Shown: piece after piece, positions 35,793 to 43,518 of the stretch
Layout of the letters: the number at the start of each line of letters is the position of its first letter
Position numbering within the stretch: the first letter of the stretch is position 1
Assembly (NCBI GenBank): GCA_003695915.1
Contig: RFGF01000014.1
Span: 1-64,000 of the forward strand
DNA length: 64,000 nucleotides
Source of the DNA: Nitrospirota bacterium
GTDB taxonomy: Bacteria > Nitrospirota > Nitrospiria > Nitrospirales > UBA8639
Direction of reading: 5' to 3'
Position numbers and translations under genes: made by a program
The notes under the pieces: model-generated
The model's input: the letters and a program-made list of their open reading frames with translations, nothing else
Told to the model about the DNA's origin: nothing
Database searches by the model: none

Positions 35793-36317
35793 ATGCGCGT
35801 AACGATCCTTCCCCCGCACGCCGAAGAGCCTCCTCAACCCGAGCGGACCCGTGAGGATATCCGGATCTTTGCCGATTTTCTCGCTACGTTGCTCGATTCG
35901 TGCATCCATATTCCCGGCACCAATATTCGCATCGGGCTCGACCCTCTGTTGGGATTGATTCCTGGGATCGGCGATCTCCTGTCCAACCTTCTCGGCACCA
36001 CTATCTTATTTCTCGCCACGCAACTCGGTGTCCCGCGGATCGTGATTTTCCGGATGGCCCTGAACGTATTTCTCAATACGTTCCTCGGAGCCATTCCCGG
36101 TTTCGGCGACCTCTTCTCCGTGTGGTTCAAAAGCAACGTGCGCAATGCGGCCTTGCTGCGTCGGTATTGCCGCCCTGTTCCCCCTCGCTCGACAATCGGG
36201 GACTGGATCTATGTTTCGGTGCTCATCCTCGTCATGTTTTTGGCTACGGTCGGTGCGCTTTTTCTCATCCTCTGGCTGATCGCTGCCCTTTGGCAGTTCA
36301 TGACGTCTCCGAGCTAA
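35793..36317 (+). CDS. DUF4112 membrane protein
   Basis: 174 residues with the DUF4112 core: LLDSCIHIPGTNIRIGLDPL, LGLIPGIGDLLSNLLG, LGAIPGFGDLFSVWFKSN, two matching Gly-Pro hairpins (IPGIGD and IPGFGD), and a final membrane pair around YVSVLILVMFLATVGALFL. The inner-membrane family is of unknown function. ATG 35793 (MRVTILPPHAEE) is preferred; the frame is open to 35709, and no strong ribosome binding site decides between them. Confidence 0.85.
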   Translation: MRVTILPPHAEEPPQPERTREDIRIFADFLATLLDSCIHIPGTNIRIGLDPLLGLIPGIGDLLSNLLGTTILFLATQLGVPRIVIFRMALNVFLNTFLGAIPGFGDLFSVWFKSNVRNAALLRRYCRPVPPRSTIGDWIYVSVLILVMFLATVGALFLILWLIAALWQFMTSPS

Positions 36318-36420
36318 TCCAGCTTGACGATGGTGACGGCTCGGGATATTTCACAGGAGCAGGCAGTCGGGTATGATAAAAAACTCTGCCACTCGTTGTC
36401 TGCATGGAAAGGGAAGGAGC

Positions 36421-36735
36421 ATGGATCATCAGGAAGTGCAACGCGCCATTCAATACATCACCGCTCGCACCTCCTACAGCCGCGACGCCATTTCCCAGGT
36501 AGTGACGACGGGATTGAACGAACTGGCCGCGCTCGCCGAAACACGATCCCAAGATTTTGCGCGCGAAGCGCTGCTCGAATATATCACGCATTGGACGATC
36601 CGAAAAACCGGACTCCCCGAACCCATGGTTCGTGAAATTTTAGACTGCGCCGGTCGCTGGCTCGATGACATGGTTCATGCCGTCGAGACCCATGCCCCGG
36701 AACTGCTCGATCAGAACGAATCGTCCGCATCATGA
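36421..36735 (+). CDS. Small helical hypothetical protein
   Basis: 104 residues, all-helical by composition (EVQRAIQYITARTSYSRD, QVVTTGLNELAALAE, EALLEYITHWTIRKTG, EILDCAGRWLDDMVHAVE), soluble, no motif recognised. AAGGAG lies 4 bases before ATG 36421, which fixes this start over the upstream in-frame ATG at 36373. It ends 7 bases before the end of hemW, which runs the other way. It may form a unit with the DUF4112 gene. Confidence 0.7.
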   Translation: MDHQEVQRAIQYITARTSYSRDAISQVVTTGLNELAALAETRSQDFAREALLEYITHWTIRKTGLPEPMVREILDCAGRWLDDMVHAVETHAPELLDQNESSAS

Positions 36736-36742
36736 ACGTGGG

Positions 36743-37990
36743 CTATATCCACAAGGCCACAGCAACGGAATCGGCAAATCGTCGTCCGTGTTCGGTCAAA
36801 CGAAGTCTGGGCCCGACCCGTTGTAGCCATCCGTCATCGATCAGGTCTTCCACCGTCCGGTGCCAATCGTGGTCGTGTATCGCAGACTCGATGTCCGATA
36901 CATCGACGCCAGCCAGCAACCGGAGCCCGAACACGACTCGCTCCCGAGCGCGTTGATCCGCGGGCAATCGCTCCACGCACTCGAGCGGAAGTCGTCCGCG
37001 TTTCAACTGTTCCCCGTAGGCATGCAAATCGGCCAAATTGCCGAAACGAATGCTGGCCACATAGGATTGCGCACTAGGCCCCAAGCCGACATATTCTCGA
37101 TCGGTCCAATACCGAAGATTGTGACGGCAGCGATAGCCCGGCCGGGCATAATTCGAGAGTTCATAACGCTCGTAACCAGCCTCGGTGAGGAGCGCTTCTG
37201 CGGCCTCCTCCATCTCATTTTGAAGCGCGGCCTCGCATTCCTGAATCTCACCCCGCCGCACATCGACGCCAAACCGGCTATTGGGCTCGATCGTGCACGC
37301 ATAGCAGGATACATGGGCCGGTTCCGTCTGCATGACAAACGATAGCGTAGCCATCCATCCATCGAGCGTCTGCCCGGGTATGCCATACATGAGATCGACA
37401 TTGAGATTCCGAAACCCCACCTTACTCGTCAGAGCGATCACCCGCTCTATTCCCTGCATAGTATCCTTGCGTCCCAGCCGAGAGCGATCGTCTTCGCCGA
37501 GCGCTTGCACACCGATGCTGATACGGGTGACACCGTGCCGGAGCAAGGAGTCCAGATATTCCGCCGTCAGCGTATCCGGTTCGGCTTCGATCGTAATTTC
37601 GGCATCCGCACATACGGTAAATGCCGAACGAAGCCGTTCCAACACTGTGCACAATTGGGACGGAGAAAGAACGGTGGGCGTCCCTCCACCCAAATAGATC
37701 GAAGACACGGACCGTCGGTTCAGGCTCGCATGCGAGGCATACCATTGGATCTCCTTGTCGAGGTCTTGCAGAAACCGTCGCACGCGATCGTCCCGATGCA
37801 CACGGATATAAAAGGAACAAAAGTGGCAGCGCGACCGACAAAAGGGCACATGGACATAGAGACCGAGATCGGTCGAAGAATCGGAGTCCCCCAAGCCTTC
37901 TTTCAAGATAGCTTCATCGCTTAAACTCTGATGCTGCGCATTGAGCACTGGCGGAGCCGACCGGATAAGTATTTCGCCGTTATTCGACAT
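36743..37990 (-). CDS. hemW: Radical SAM heme chaperone HemW
   Basis: 415 residues. The radical SAM motif is CRSRCHFCSF, with Phe and not Cys two residues after the third Cys, which separates HemW from true coproporphyrinogen III dehydrogenase HemN. Other family blocks are LGLYVHVPFC, SIYLGGGTPTVLS, TIEAEPDTLT, RISIGVQ and the HemN C-terminal domain at about 330-410. HemW inserts heme into respiratory enzymes. The first 40 residues are extra and poorly conserved, so a start further in is possible. AGGGGG in the end of the DUF429 gene precedes ATG 37990, and the two genes are 6 bases apart. Confidence 0.9.
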   Translation of the reverse strand: MSNNGEILIRSAPPVLNAQHQSLSDEAILKEGLGDSDSSTDLGLYVHVPFCRSRCHFCSFYIRVHRDDRVRRFLQDLDKEIQWYASHASLNRRSVSSIYLGGGTPTVLSPSQLCTVLERLRSAFTVCADAEITIEAEPDTLTAEYLDSLLRHGVTRISIGVQALGEDDRSRLGRKDTMQGIERVIALTSKVGFRNLNVDLMYGIPGQTLDGWMATLSFVMQTEPAHVSCYACTIEPNSRFGVDVRRGEIQECEAALQNEMEEAAEALLTEAGYERYELSNYARPGYRCRHNLRYWTDREYVGLGPSAQSYVASIRFGNLADLHAYGEQLKRGRLPLECVERLPADQRARERVVFGLRLLAGVDVSDIESAIHDHDWHRTVEDLIDDGWLQRVGPRLRLTEHGRRFADSVAVALWI

Positions 37991-37996
37991 CGCCCC

Positions 37997-38794
37997 CTAC
38001 ATCCAAATTTCCATCCGCAGTCCGCGCGCATCGCGGGGCGGCGCTTCAGGAATGCGAATACCCTTTCCTTTCACCACATTGAACGCCGTCCAACTCAATG
38101 CTACGGCATCCATGATATCGTCCACCGCCACGCCGCGTCGACGATAGCGAGTCACACAAGTTTTCACCCATGCATCGAGAGGGCTATCGGGTCCTAGATC
38201 GAGCGTCGCCAAAATGGCAAGCCGTTCTCGAACGCCTTCCGGACTCCGTTTGGACCACCGAGCAGGATGCCCCAAGAGTCGGCCGAACGCCAATTCCGGA
38301 TGGGCCTCGATGATCCGATCTTGCAGAGCCGGTGTCATCAGCGCATCCAGCTCTCGAATCTTGGGCAAAAGATGAAACGCCTGACGACTCATCCCCTGTC
38401 TGCGCATCGTTTCGTATGGCGTCTCTGTGAGCCATGCGCGAAGAGGCGGTGTAAAAATACTGGCAGCTCGTCGCCCCAAGAGCTGTCGTGCCATTCGGTC
38501 GCTCAGTCGCCCACCTCGTTCCCAGCTATCAAGAAGTCCGATGGGCATATCGATCGCGACCACGATCGGGCGACGAGCATGGGTCACGATCTCCTGGATG
38601 GATGAATAGACCTCGCAGAGCCGTTCACAGACGACACGGCTATCCCATGCCAGCCAAACCGCTACCCATCCGCCGCGACAGCCATCAACCCCCGCGACCC
38701 AGGTACTGCAATCAGCACGCAGGTCCGATGATGGCCTCGCGCCTTTCATACGGTCACACGTGGACGTTCCCATCATCATTTTGCTTGCACTCAT
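37997..38794 (-). CDS. DUF429 protein
   Basis: About 265 residues. It has the RNase-H-like DUF429 pattern: WVAGVDGCRGGWVAVWL, PIVVAIDMPIGLLD, RRAASIFTPPLRAWL, IIEAHPELAF, and DDIMDAVALSWTAF with acidic residues in all the expected strands, so a nuclease-like active site is probable. The function of the family is not established. ATG 38794 is preferred because AAAGGTG lies 6 bases before it. It is cotranscribed with hemW. Confidence 0.85.
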   Translation of the reverse strand: MSASKMMMGTSTCDRMKGARPSSDLRADCSTWVAGVDGCRGGWVAVWLAWDSRVVCERLCEVYSSIQEIVTHARRPIVVAIDMPIGLLDSWERGGRLSDRMARQLLGRRAASIFTPPLRAWLTETPYETMRRQGMSRQAFHLLPKIRELDALMTPALQDRIIEAHPELAFGRLLGHPARWSKRSPEGVRERLAILATLDLGPDSPLDAWVKTCVTRYRRRGVAVDDIMDAVALSWTAFNVVKGKGIRIPEAPPRDARGLRMEIWM

Positions 38795-38899
38795 GATGCA
38801 CACCTTTTACCATGGCTCAGACGGAGCCCCTGTGCAACCGACATCCCTGATGACGCATCCATACAGAAGGATCTTTTCACCTCATCGAGGAGCCCTCCC

Positions 38900-40870
38900 A
38901 TGATTTACGTTCGGTATGGCGGGAAACGAGGACCTCGTTTTCCCTTGGCCGTTAGCGATGAATTGGTCGTCGTGCGAACCCGAAGCCGTCTTCCCTTGGA
39001 GCAGACGATTTTGTCGAGGGAGGCGCGCCGTCTGGTTGAGCAACTCACCCCTGTAGCCCGATTCGATGAAGCGGGCGTGGAGGTGCTTCGGACGGTCCAA
39101 CCGCGAGGCGCCAGGCGAGTGCGGGATGCCGTTCGGGCTACCCTGACCAGAGAGCCGGATACCCGATTTGCCGGTCGCGTCCTTTGTGATCCGCGGTCAA
39201 AATTTCCGGTGCTCTATACGGAAAATTTCTTCGTCAAATTCGAGGATGACTGCCGCCCAACCACCTGCCGCCGCGTGTTGCGGGAATTCGGTCTGACAAT
39301 GAAACGGACATTGGAGTACGCACGCAATGCCTTCTTCGTATCCGCACCGGAAGGAACCGGGCAACGGACCTTTGACATCGCGCAGCGGCTGCTCGCACAC
39401 AAACAGGTCGAATACTGCCATCCCGAACTGATCAGGCAAGTCCGCGAACGCATCGCCTTTCCGCAGCAATGGCACTTAAAAGACACCGTCATCGATGGGC
39501 ATCGTATCAACGCGCATGCGCATGTGGAGGAAGCTTGGGCTCTCAGCCAGGGGGAAGGGGTCACCATTGCGGTCATCGACGACGGGGTGGACATTGAACA
39601 CGAAGAGTTCCAGACTTCGGGCAAGATTGTGGCCCCCCTAGACGTGACCAGGGGAACGGACGATCCCCGACCTAGTGCGACCGGCAATCACGGAACCGCT
39701 TGCGCCGGCGTGGCCTGTGCGGACGGTCTCCATGGCGCCTCGGGCGTAGCACCCAAGTCACGGCTCATGCCTATCCGGTTGGCTTCGGGTCTCGGCTCCC
39801 AGGCCGAGGCCGATGCGTTCTTTTGGGCAGCTCAACATGGCGCGGACGTCATTTCTTGTAGTTGGGGACCACCGGATGGTCCCTGGTGGGACGAACACGA
39901 TCCGCGGCACGACCAGGTCGTGCCACTCCCCGATTCGACCCGGTTGGCTATCGATTGGGCTGTGACCCAGGGCCGAAACGGAAAAGGCTGCGTGATCACC
40001 TGGGCAGCCGGAAACGGGAACGAACCCGTCGACCGAGACGGGTACGCCAGCTATCCCAAGGTCGTTGCCGTCGCGGCCTGCAGCGACAGGAGCAAGAAAA
40101 GTGTCTACAGCGATTTTGGCCAAGCGATATGGTGTGCGTTTCCGAGCAACGATTTCGAACAGCCACGGACGCCAGGGATCTGGACGACGGACCGGCGCGG
40201 CAATGCGGGCTATAATCCTGGCCAACCGACCAAAGGCGATGGCCAAGGGCATTACACCAATCGATTCGGGGGAACCTCGAGCGCCTGTCCGGGAGCAGCC
40301 GGAGTGGCCGCGCTGGTGTTAGCGCGACAGCCGGCATTGCGGTGGGATGAAGTCAAGGACATTCTCAAACGTGCGTGCGATCGTATCGACCCGCAAGGCG
40401 GAAGCTACGATGACACCGGGCACAGTCCCTTCTATGGCTATGGTCGCCTGAACGCCCAAAAAGCTGTTCTCCTTGCCCAGCCGGAACAGCCCGGGTATCT
40501 TGCCATTCATACGGCTGTGCAGGATGTTCCGATCAAGGATTTGCACACCTCACAAGTTCGCGTCGCTGTCGGCGACGTGGAACCAATCCAGTCCATCAAA
40601 GTGGAAGTGGATATCGAGCATACCTATATCGGGGATTTGACCGTCCAGCTCATTCCCCCCACCGAGAGCCATCCCGACCCCATCGTGCTTCATGACCGCG
40701 CAGGTGGCGGCACTCGGAATCTCCGTCAACGATACGATGTCGTCAACGTGCCCGCGCTCGCCGCTCTCACTGGCACGGTTCCGACCGGCATGTGGACGCT
40801 GACCGTCGAGGACACCGCAGCGCAGGATGAAGGGAGAATCAGAAAATTTTCGTTGGAACTGGCTTTTTAA
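38900..40870 (+). CDS. Subtilisin-like (S8) protease with C-terminal P domain
   Basis: 656 residues. Catalytic triad Asp227 (VIDDGVD), His264 (NHGTACAGV) and Ser460 (GGTSSACPG). The first 200 residues look like a prodomain-plus-spacer (VRTRSRLPLEQTILSRE, RFAGRVLCDPRSKFPVLYTE). The C-terminal 130 residues are a proprotein-convertase P (Homo B) domain: VEVDIEHTYIGDLTVQLIPP, IVLHDRAGGGTRNL, GMWTLTVEDTAAQDEGRIRKF. No signal peptide is present, so either it is cytoplasmic or exported by another route. GAGGAG lies 8 bases before the ATG. Its stop overlaps the stop of the flavin reductase gene by 3 bases. Confidence 0.92.
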   Translation: MIYVRYGGKRGPRFPLAVSDELVVVRTRSRLPLEQTILSREARRLVEQLTPVARFDEAGVEVLRTVQPRGARRVRDAVRATLTREPDTRFAGRVLCDPRSKFPVLYTENFFVKFEDDCRPTTCRRVLREFGLTMKRTLEYARNAFFVSAPEGTGQRTFDIAQRLLAHKQVEYCHPELIRQVRERIAFPQQWHLKDTVIDGHRINAHAHVEEAWALSQGEGVTIAVIDDGVDIEHEEFQTSGKIVAPLDVTRGTDDPRPSATGNHGTACAGVACADGLHGASGVAPKSRLMPIRLASGLGSQAEADAFFWAAQHGADVISCSWGPPDGPWWDEHDPRHDQVVPLPDSTRLAIDWAVTQGRNGKGCVITWAAGNGNEPVDRDGYASYPKVVAVAACSDRSKKSVYSDFGQAIWCAFPSNDFEQPRTPGIWTTDRRGNAGYNPGQPTKGDGQGHYTNRFGGTSSACPGAAGVAALVLARQPALRWDEVKDILKRACDRIDPQGGSYDDTGHSPFYGYGRLNAQKAVLLAQPEQPGYLAIHTAVQDVPIKDLHTSQVRVAVGDVEPIQSIKVEVDIEHTYIGDLTVQLIPPTESHPDPIVLHDRAGGGTRNLRQRYDVVNVPALAALTGTVPTGMWTLTVEDTAAQDEGRIRKFSLELAF

Positions 40871-41613
40871 ACAGAACAATTCCGGGATTCAGGTACCACC
40901 GTTCCCGGCCAATGATCACCGGCATACAGATGACGATGACCTCGAGCCCGTAACAGCCTGCGGACTTCGGCGATCATGTGCGAATGACCGCAAAGGTACA
41001 CGGCGACATCGCGGTCCTGAGCCAACGCCTCCACGTGAGCGGTGACCCGGCCGCGTAAACCGGACCATCCAGGACCGGGATTGGAGAGCGCAAGGTGATA
41101 GCGAAAATTCGGTCGGACCTTGCTCAACCGTTGAAATTCATCGTGGTAGTACAGGTCGGTTTCGCTGCGAAGTCCCCACAAGAGGGTCACGGGATCGGGA
41201 AACGAATCCTGGTGCCGCGAAAACAGCCAGGATTTGAACGGAGCAATACCGGTCCCTGTGGCGACAAACAGGATCGGCGTTCTGTGAGCGGAGGGAATGC
41301 GAAAAGTCCCCAACGGTCCCTGCCCCATGACCTCATCGCCTTCCTTCCATCGAGCGATAGAGGCTGCACTCGATCCGTGCACCTGAGTCCGAATCAGCAA
41401 ACTGAACGATCGCACCTCCCCAGGCGGTGAGGCCAAGGAATAATATCGTGTGAGAGCGCCGGAGGAGTTCGTTGCAGGTATTCGAATGGCCATGACCTGT
41501 CCGGCATCGACCGTGAGGCAGGCCGGAGCCAATAGATCGAAGGTGATTTCGCGTACCTCGCGGGTCAATAGGCGAATCTGTGCAATTTTCGCTCGAAATG
41601 GGCTTCCGTGCAT
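40867..41613 (-). CDS. FAD/NAD(P)-binding oxidoreductase
   Basis: 248 residues, ferredoxin-reductase fold. FAD site RYYSLASPP (RxYS), then the NAD(P) site ILFVATGTGIAPFKSWL, LLWGLRSETDLYY, and AVYLCGHSHMIAEVRRLL. It has no 2Fe-2S domain, so it works with a separate electron carrier. In context nothing fixes the partner; the Rieske protein at 21.3 kb is one candidate but far away. Single gene, length normal. Confidence 0.9.
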   Translation of the reverse strand: MHGSPFRAKIAQIRLLTREVREITFDLLAPACLTVDAGQVMAIRIPATNSSGALTRYYSLASPPGEVRSFSLLIRTQVHGSSAASIARWKEGDEVMGQGPLGTFRIPSAHRTPILFVATGTGIAPFKSWLFSRHQDSFPDPVTLLWGLRSETDLYYHDEFQRLSKVRPNFRYHLALSNPGPGWSGLRGRVTAHVEALAQDRDVAVYLCGHSHMIAEVRRLLRARGHRHLYAGDHWPGTVVPESRNCSV

Positions 41614-41803
41614 CGTCGTTTTACTCTACCGTTTTCGGAGATCCTCGGACAATCTTTCTTTTAGAATATGACCCGCGCGAGACCGATCAGGGAAATCGCC
41701 TATTCGGCCATGTGAAATATGAACAGCGGTATCTCAGAGGATTGAGCAGCCAATGCGAGAAGTTCTCCCACACCGATCAGCATGGTTCAGCTCGGTGCAT
41801 ATG

Positions 41804-41840
41804 AAAAAAAGGGACTCGTCTTTCGATCGAGTCCCCTTTT
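41804..41840 (-). terminator. Intrinsic terminator of the Hsp20 gene
   Basis: Arms GGGACTCG (41811-41818) and CGAGTCCC (41828-41835) form a perfect 8-base stem. On the - strand it is followed by seven T (41804-41810 read as T), 23 bases past the Hsp20 stop. The other side has four T (41837-41840), so it could also stop + strand transcripts. Confidence 0.9.
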
Positions 41841-41862
41841 GCATTCGCCAAGAGCGGTTGAT

Positions 41863-42306
41863 TTATTTGGCTTCAATTTGAATGATCCGTGCCCTGGCTT
41901 GCTCCTGTTTGGGGATCGTAATGGTCAAGACACCGCGATCATACGTTGCCTTGGCTTTATCCGGATCCACATAGCTGGGCAACGTAAAGCTCCGAGCAAA
42001 GCTTCCATACTGCGCTTCCATCACATGGTACCCATCTCGGTTTTCCTCATGCTCGAGCTTCCGTTCGCCCCGGAGTTGCAACGTATGGTCGCTGACGGAG
42101 ACATGTACATCCTTTAAATCGATGCCCGGAAGCTGCGCTTCGATGTACAAATTGTCTTTATCTTCATACACATTAACCGCTGGCTTCCAGGTTACGGCCT
42201 CGACATTGCGATCGTCCCACACAGGACGCAAAGCCCAGGGCCGACGGAACAACTCGCTCAAGCTCTTTTCCATTTCAGTGAAAGGATCCCATTTCACTAG
42301 CATCAT
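41863..42306 (-). CDS. Hsp20/alpha-crystallin small heat shock protein
   Basis: 147 residues. The alpha-crystallin domain is complete: WKPAVNVYEDKDNLYIEAQL, PGIDLKDVHVSVSDHTLQLR, GERKLEHEE, YGSFARSFTLPSYVDPDKAK, DRGVLTITIPK. The C-terminal IQI matches the IxI motif used for oligomer assembly. It binds unfolding proteins without ATP. AGGAGG precedes the ATGATG pair at 42306/42303. A promoter and an intrinsic terminator bracket the gene, so it is monocistronic. The N-terminus MMLVKWDPF is typical of class A bacterial Hsp20. Confidence 0.95.
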   Translation of the reverse strand: MMLVKWDPFTEMEKSLSELFRRPWALRPVWDDRNVEAVTWKPAVNVYEDKDNLYIEAQLPGIDLKDVHVSVSDHTLQLRGERKLEHEENRDGYHVMEAQYGSFARSFTLPSYVDPDKAKATYDRGVLTITIPKQEQARARIIQIEAK

Positions 42307-42359
42307 TTATCCCTCCTTTCCCTAAAATACTTTTAGTTGATCCCTTAGAAGCCATTATC

Positions 42360-42387
42360 GCTATAAATCGTCTTCATAAAAAGTCAA
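42360..42387 (-). promoter_or_regulatory. Promoter of the Hsp20 gene
   Basis: On the - strand TTGACT (42387-42382) and TATAGC (42365-42360) are separated by 16 bases, a fair sigma-70 match (5 of 6 and 4 of 6). The -35 region reads CTTGAC, which also resembles heat-shock -35 elements, but no CCCCAT-type -10 follows. A 6-base inverted repeat CTAAAA/TTTTAG (42322-42336) lies in the leader just before the AGGAGG. Confidence 0.45.
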
Positions 42388-42406
42388 GAGCCGAGTTTCG
42401 CAAACC

Positions 42407-43126
42407 TCACCAGTCCGCTCCCATTCGATCGATCACGATCTGTTTGACAATCGCCTGCGGACCGAGGGTCGACAAATAGACCGCTGTCTCGGCAATATCA
42501 TAGGGATCAATCTTCGGACTGCGCTGGATGAGGTCCGGAGAAGCATCGACCAGCTCATCCGCCACTCCGGCTGGACAGAGGGCACAGACCTTGACGCCGT
42601 ACCGGCGGCCCTCATCCGCCATGGCATGCGTCAGGCCGATCACCGCGAACTTCGAGGCGCTGTAAACTCCGGTCCCGGCCCACGCCTCTACCCCTGCTAG
42701 GCTGGACATATTGATGATCACACCGTTTCGCTGGCGTTTCATTTGCTGCATTCCCGCTCGGCAACAGAAGAAGGTCCCCCGCACATTGGTGTTCATGACT
42801 TCATCGAACGTGGCTGTGGGGATTTCGGCAACCGGCCCACCCGCATAAATCCCAGCGTTATTAACGAGGATATCCAGCCGTCCAAAGCATCGGACCGTTT
42901 CTTGTACGAGCTGATCCACTTGCTGCTCGTCCCGAATATCGGTGGGAATGGCATGGGCCTGTCCGCCAGCCTCCACGATTTGGCGCACGGTCTGTTGGCA
43001 GAGCAGTTCACGACGGGCCGCTACGATCACCACTGCCCCTTCCTGACCGAATCGGAGCGCAATGGCCTTCCCGATCCCGCTGCTGCTACCAGTGACGATA
43101 GCGATTTTTTCATGAAGTCGTGGCAT
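42407..43126 (-). CDS. Short-chain dehydrogenase/reductase
   Basis: 239 residues, classical SDR. Cofactor motif TGSSSGIGKA, NNAG, and the catalytic Ser, Tyr and Lys in NMSSLAGVEAWAGTGVYSASKFA. The AARRE segment after the first beta-alpha unit suggests NADP(H) preference. The C-terminal substrate-binding part (ADELVDASPDLIQRSPKID) is typical. Substrate unknown. A perfect palindrome at 43195-43218 lies about 70 bases before the start and could be its operator. Confidence 0.92.
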   Translation of the reverse strand: MPRLHEKIAIVTGSSSGIGKAIALRFGQEGAVVIVAARRELLCQQTVRQIVEAGGQAHAIPTDIRDEQQVDQLVQETVRCFGRLDILVNNAGIYAGGPVAEIPTATFDEVMNTNVRGTFFCCRAGMQQMKRQRNGVIINMSSLAGVEAWAGTGVYSASKFAVIGLTHAMADEGRRYGVKVCALCPAGVADELVDASPDLIQRSPKIDPYDIAETAVYLSTLGPQAIVKQIVIDRMGADW

Positions 43127-43194
43127 CAGAGCTCCGAGCCACCAGCCGTTTGACTATCTCATTGAGACCATCATAGCCACTCGTTAAGATAGGG

Positions 43195-43218
43195 CCATGA
43201 AGGCAAAAGCCTTCATGG
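43195..43218. repeat. Perfect palindrome near the SDR start
   Basis: CCATGAAGGC and GCCTTCATGG are perfect 10-base arms around AAAA. No T-run follows on either strand, so it is more likely a dimeric operator or an RNA hairpin than an intrinsic terminator. It sits about 70 bases upstream of the SDR start. Confidence 0.55.
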
Positions 43219-43356
43219 CGGCCAGGCTTTTGACAGTAGACGAAATTGAGGAATTCCACAATGTTCTTGTCGTTTTAGCACGTTTCTCAATGGCTTAGCG
43301 AGTTTTTGTTCCTCGTGTTGGCTGATCCTTTATATGTGTCGGCATATCAACAATAC

Positions 43357-43374
43357 TTGGCCTGTGAATTGCTT
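43357..43374 (+). promoter_or_regulatory. Sigma-54 (-24/-12) promoter before the beta-helix gene
   Basis: TTGGCCTGTGAATTGCTT matches YTGGCACGNNNNTTGCW at all key positions: TTGGC, GG at 43359-43360, TTGC with GC at 43371-43372, W after it, and exact spacing. The predicted start is near 43384, leaving about 135 bases of leader before ATG 43519. It would drive the beta-helix and kelch-like genes. Confidence 0.6.
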
Positions 43375-43518
43375 ATTATAATATCAGAGCGAGTCGGTAT
43401 TGGATAAGCTTCTCTCCTCACCCTGTCGGCATCGCGTCTCAAGTTTTCACCAGTTGCACCGATGCTTCCAACACATCCCAGAATTCTTCTGGACCTTTGT
43501 CATTAAAAGACAGACAGG

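Larger units (their letters stand above)
43127..43518. other. AT-rich intergenic region with two regulatory sites
   Basis: About 390 bases between the SDR gene and the beta-helix gene, which diverge. No gene is supported. It contains the perfect palindrome at 43195-43218 and a sigma-54-type promoter at 43357-43374. The segment 43270-43400 is clearly more AT-rich than the genes. About 135 bases of leader separate the predicted start from the ATG. Confidence 0.55.

Noticed and set aside
43127-43518. A coding gene in the gap before the beta-helix gene
   Set aside because: No frame has a start with ribosome binding site or protein-like composition; the region is AT-rich and regulatory in character.
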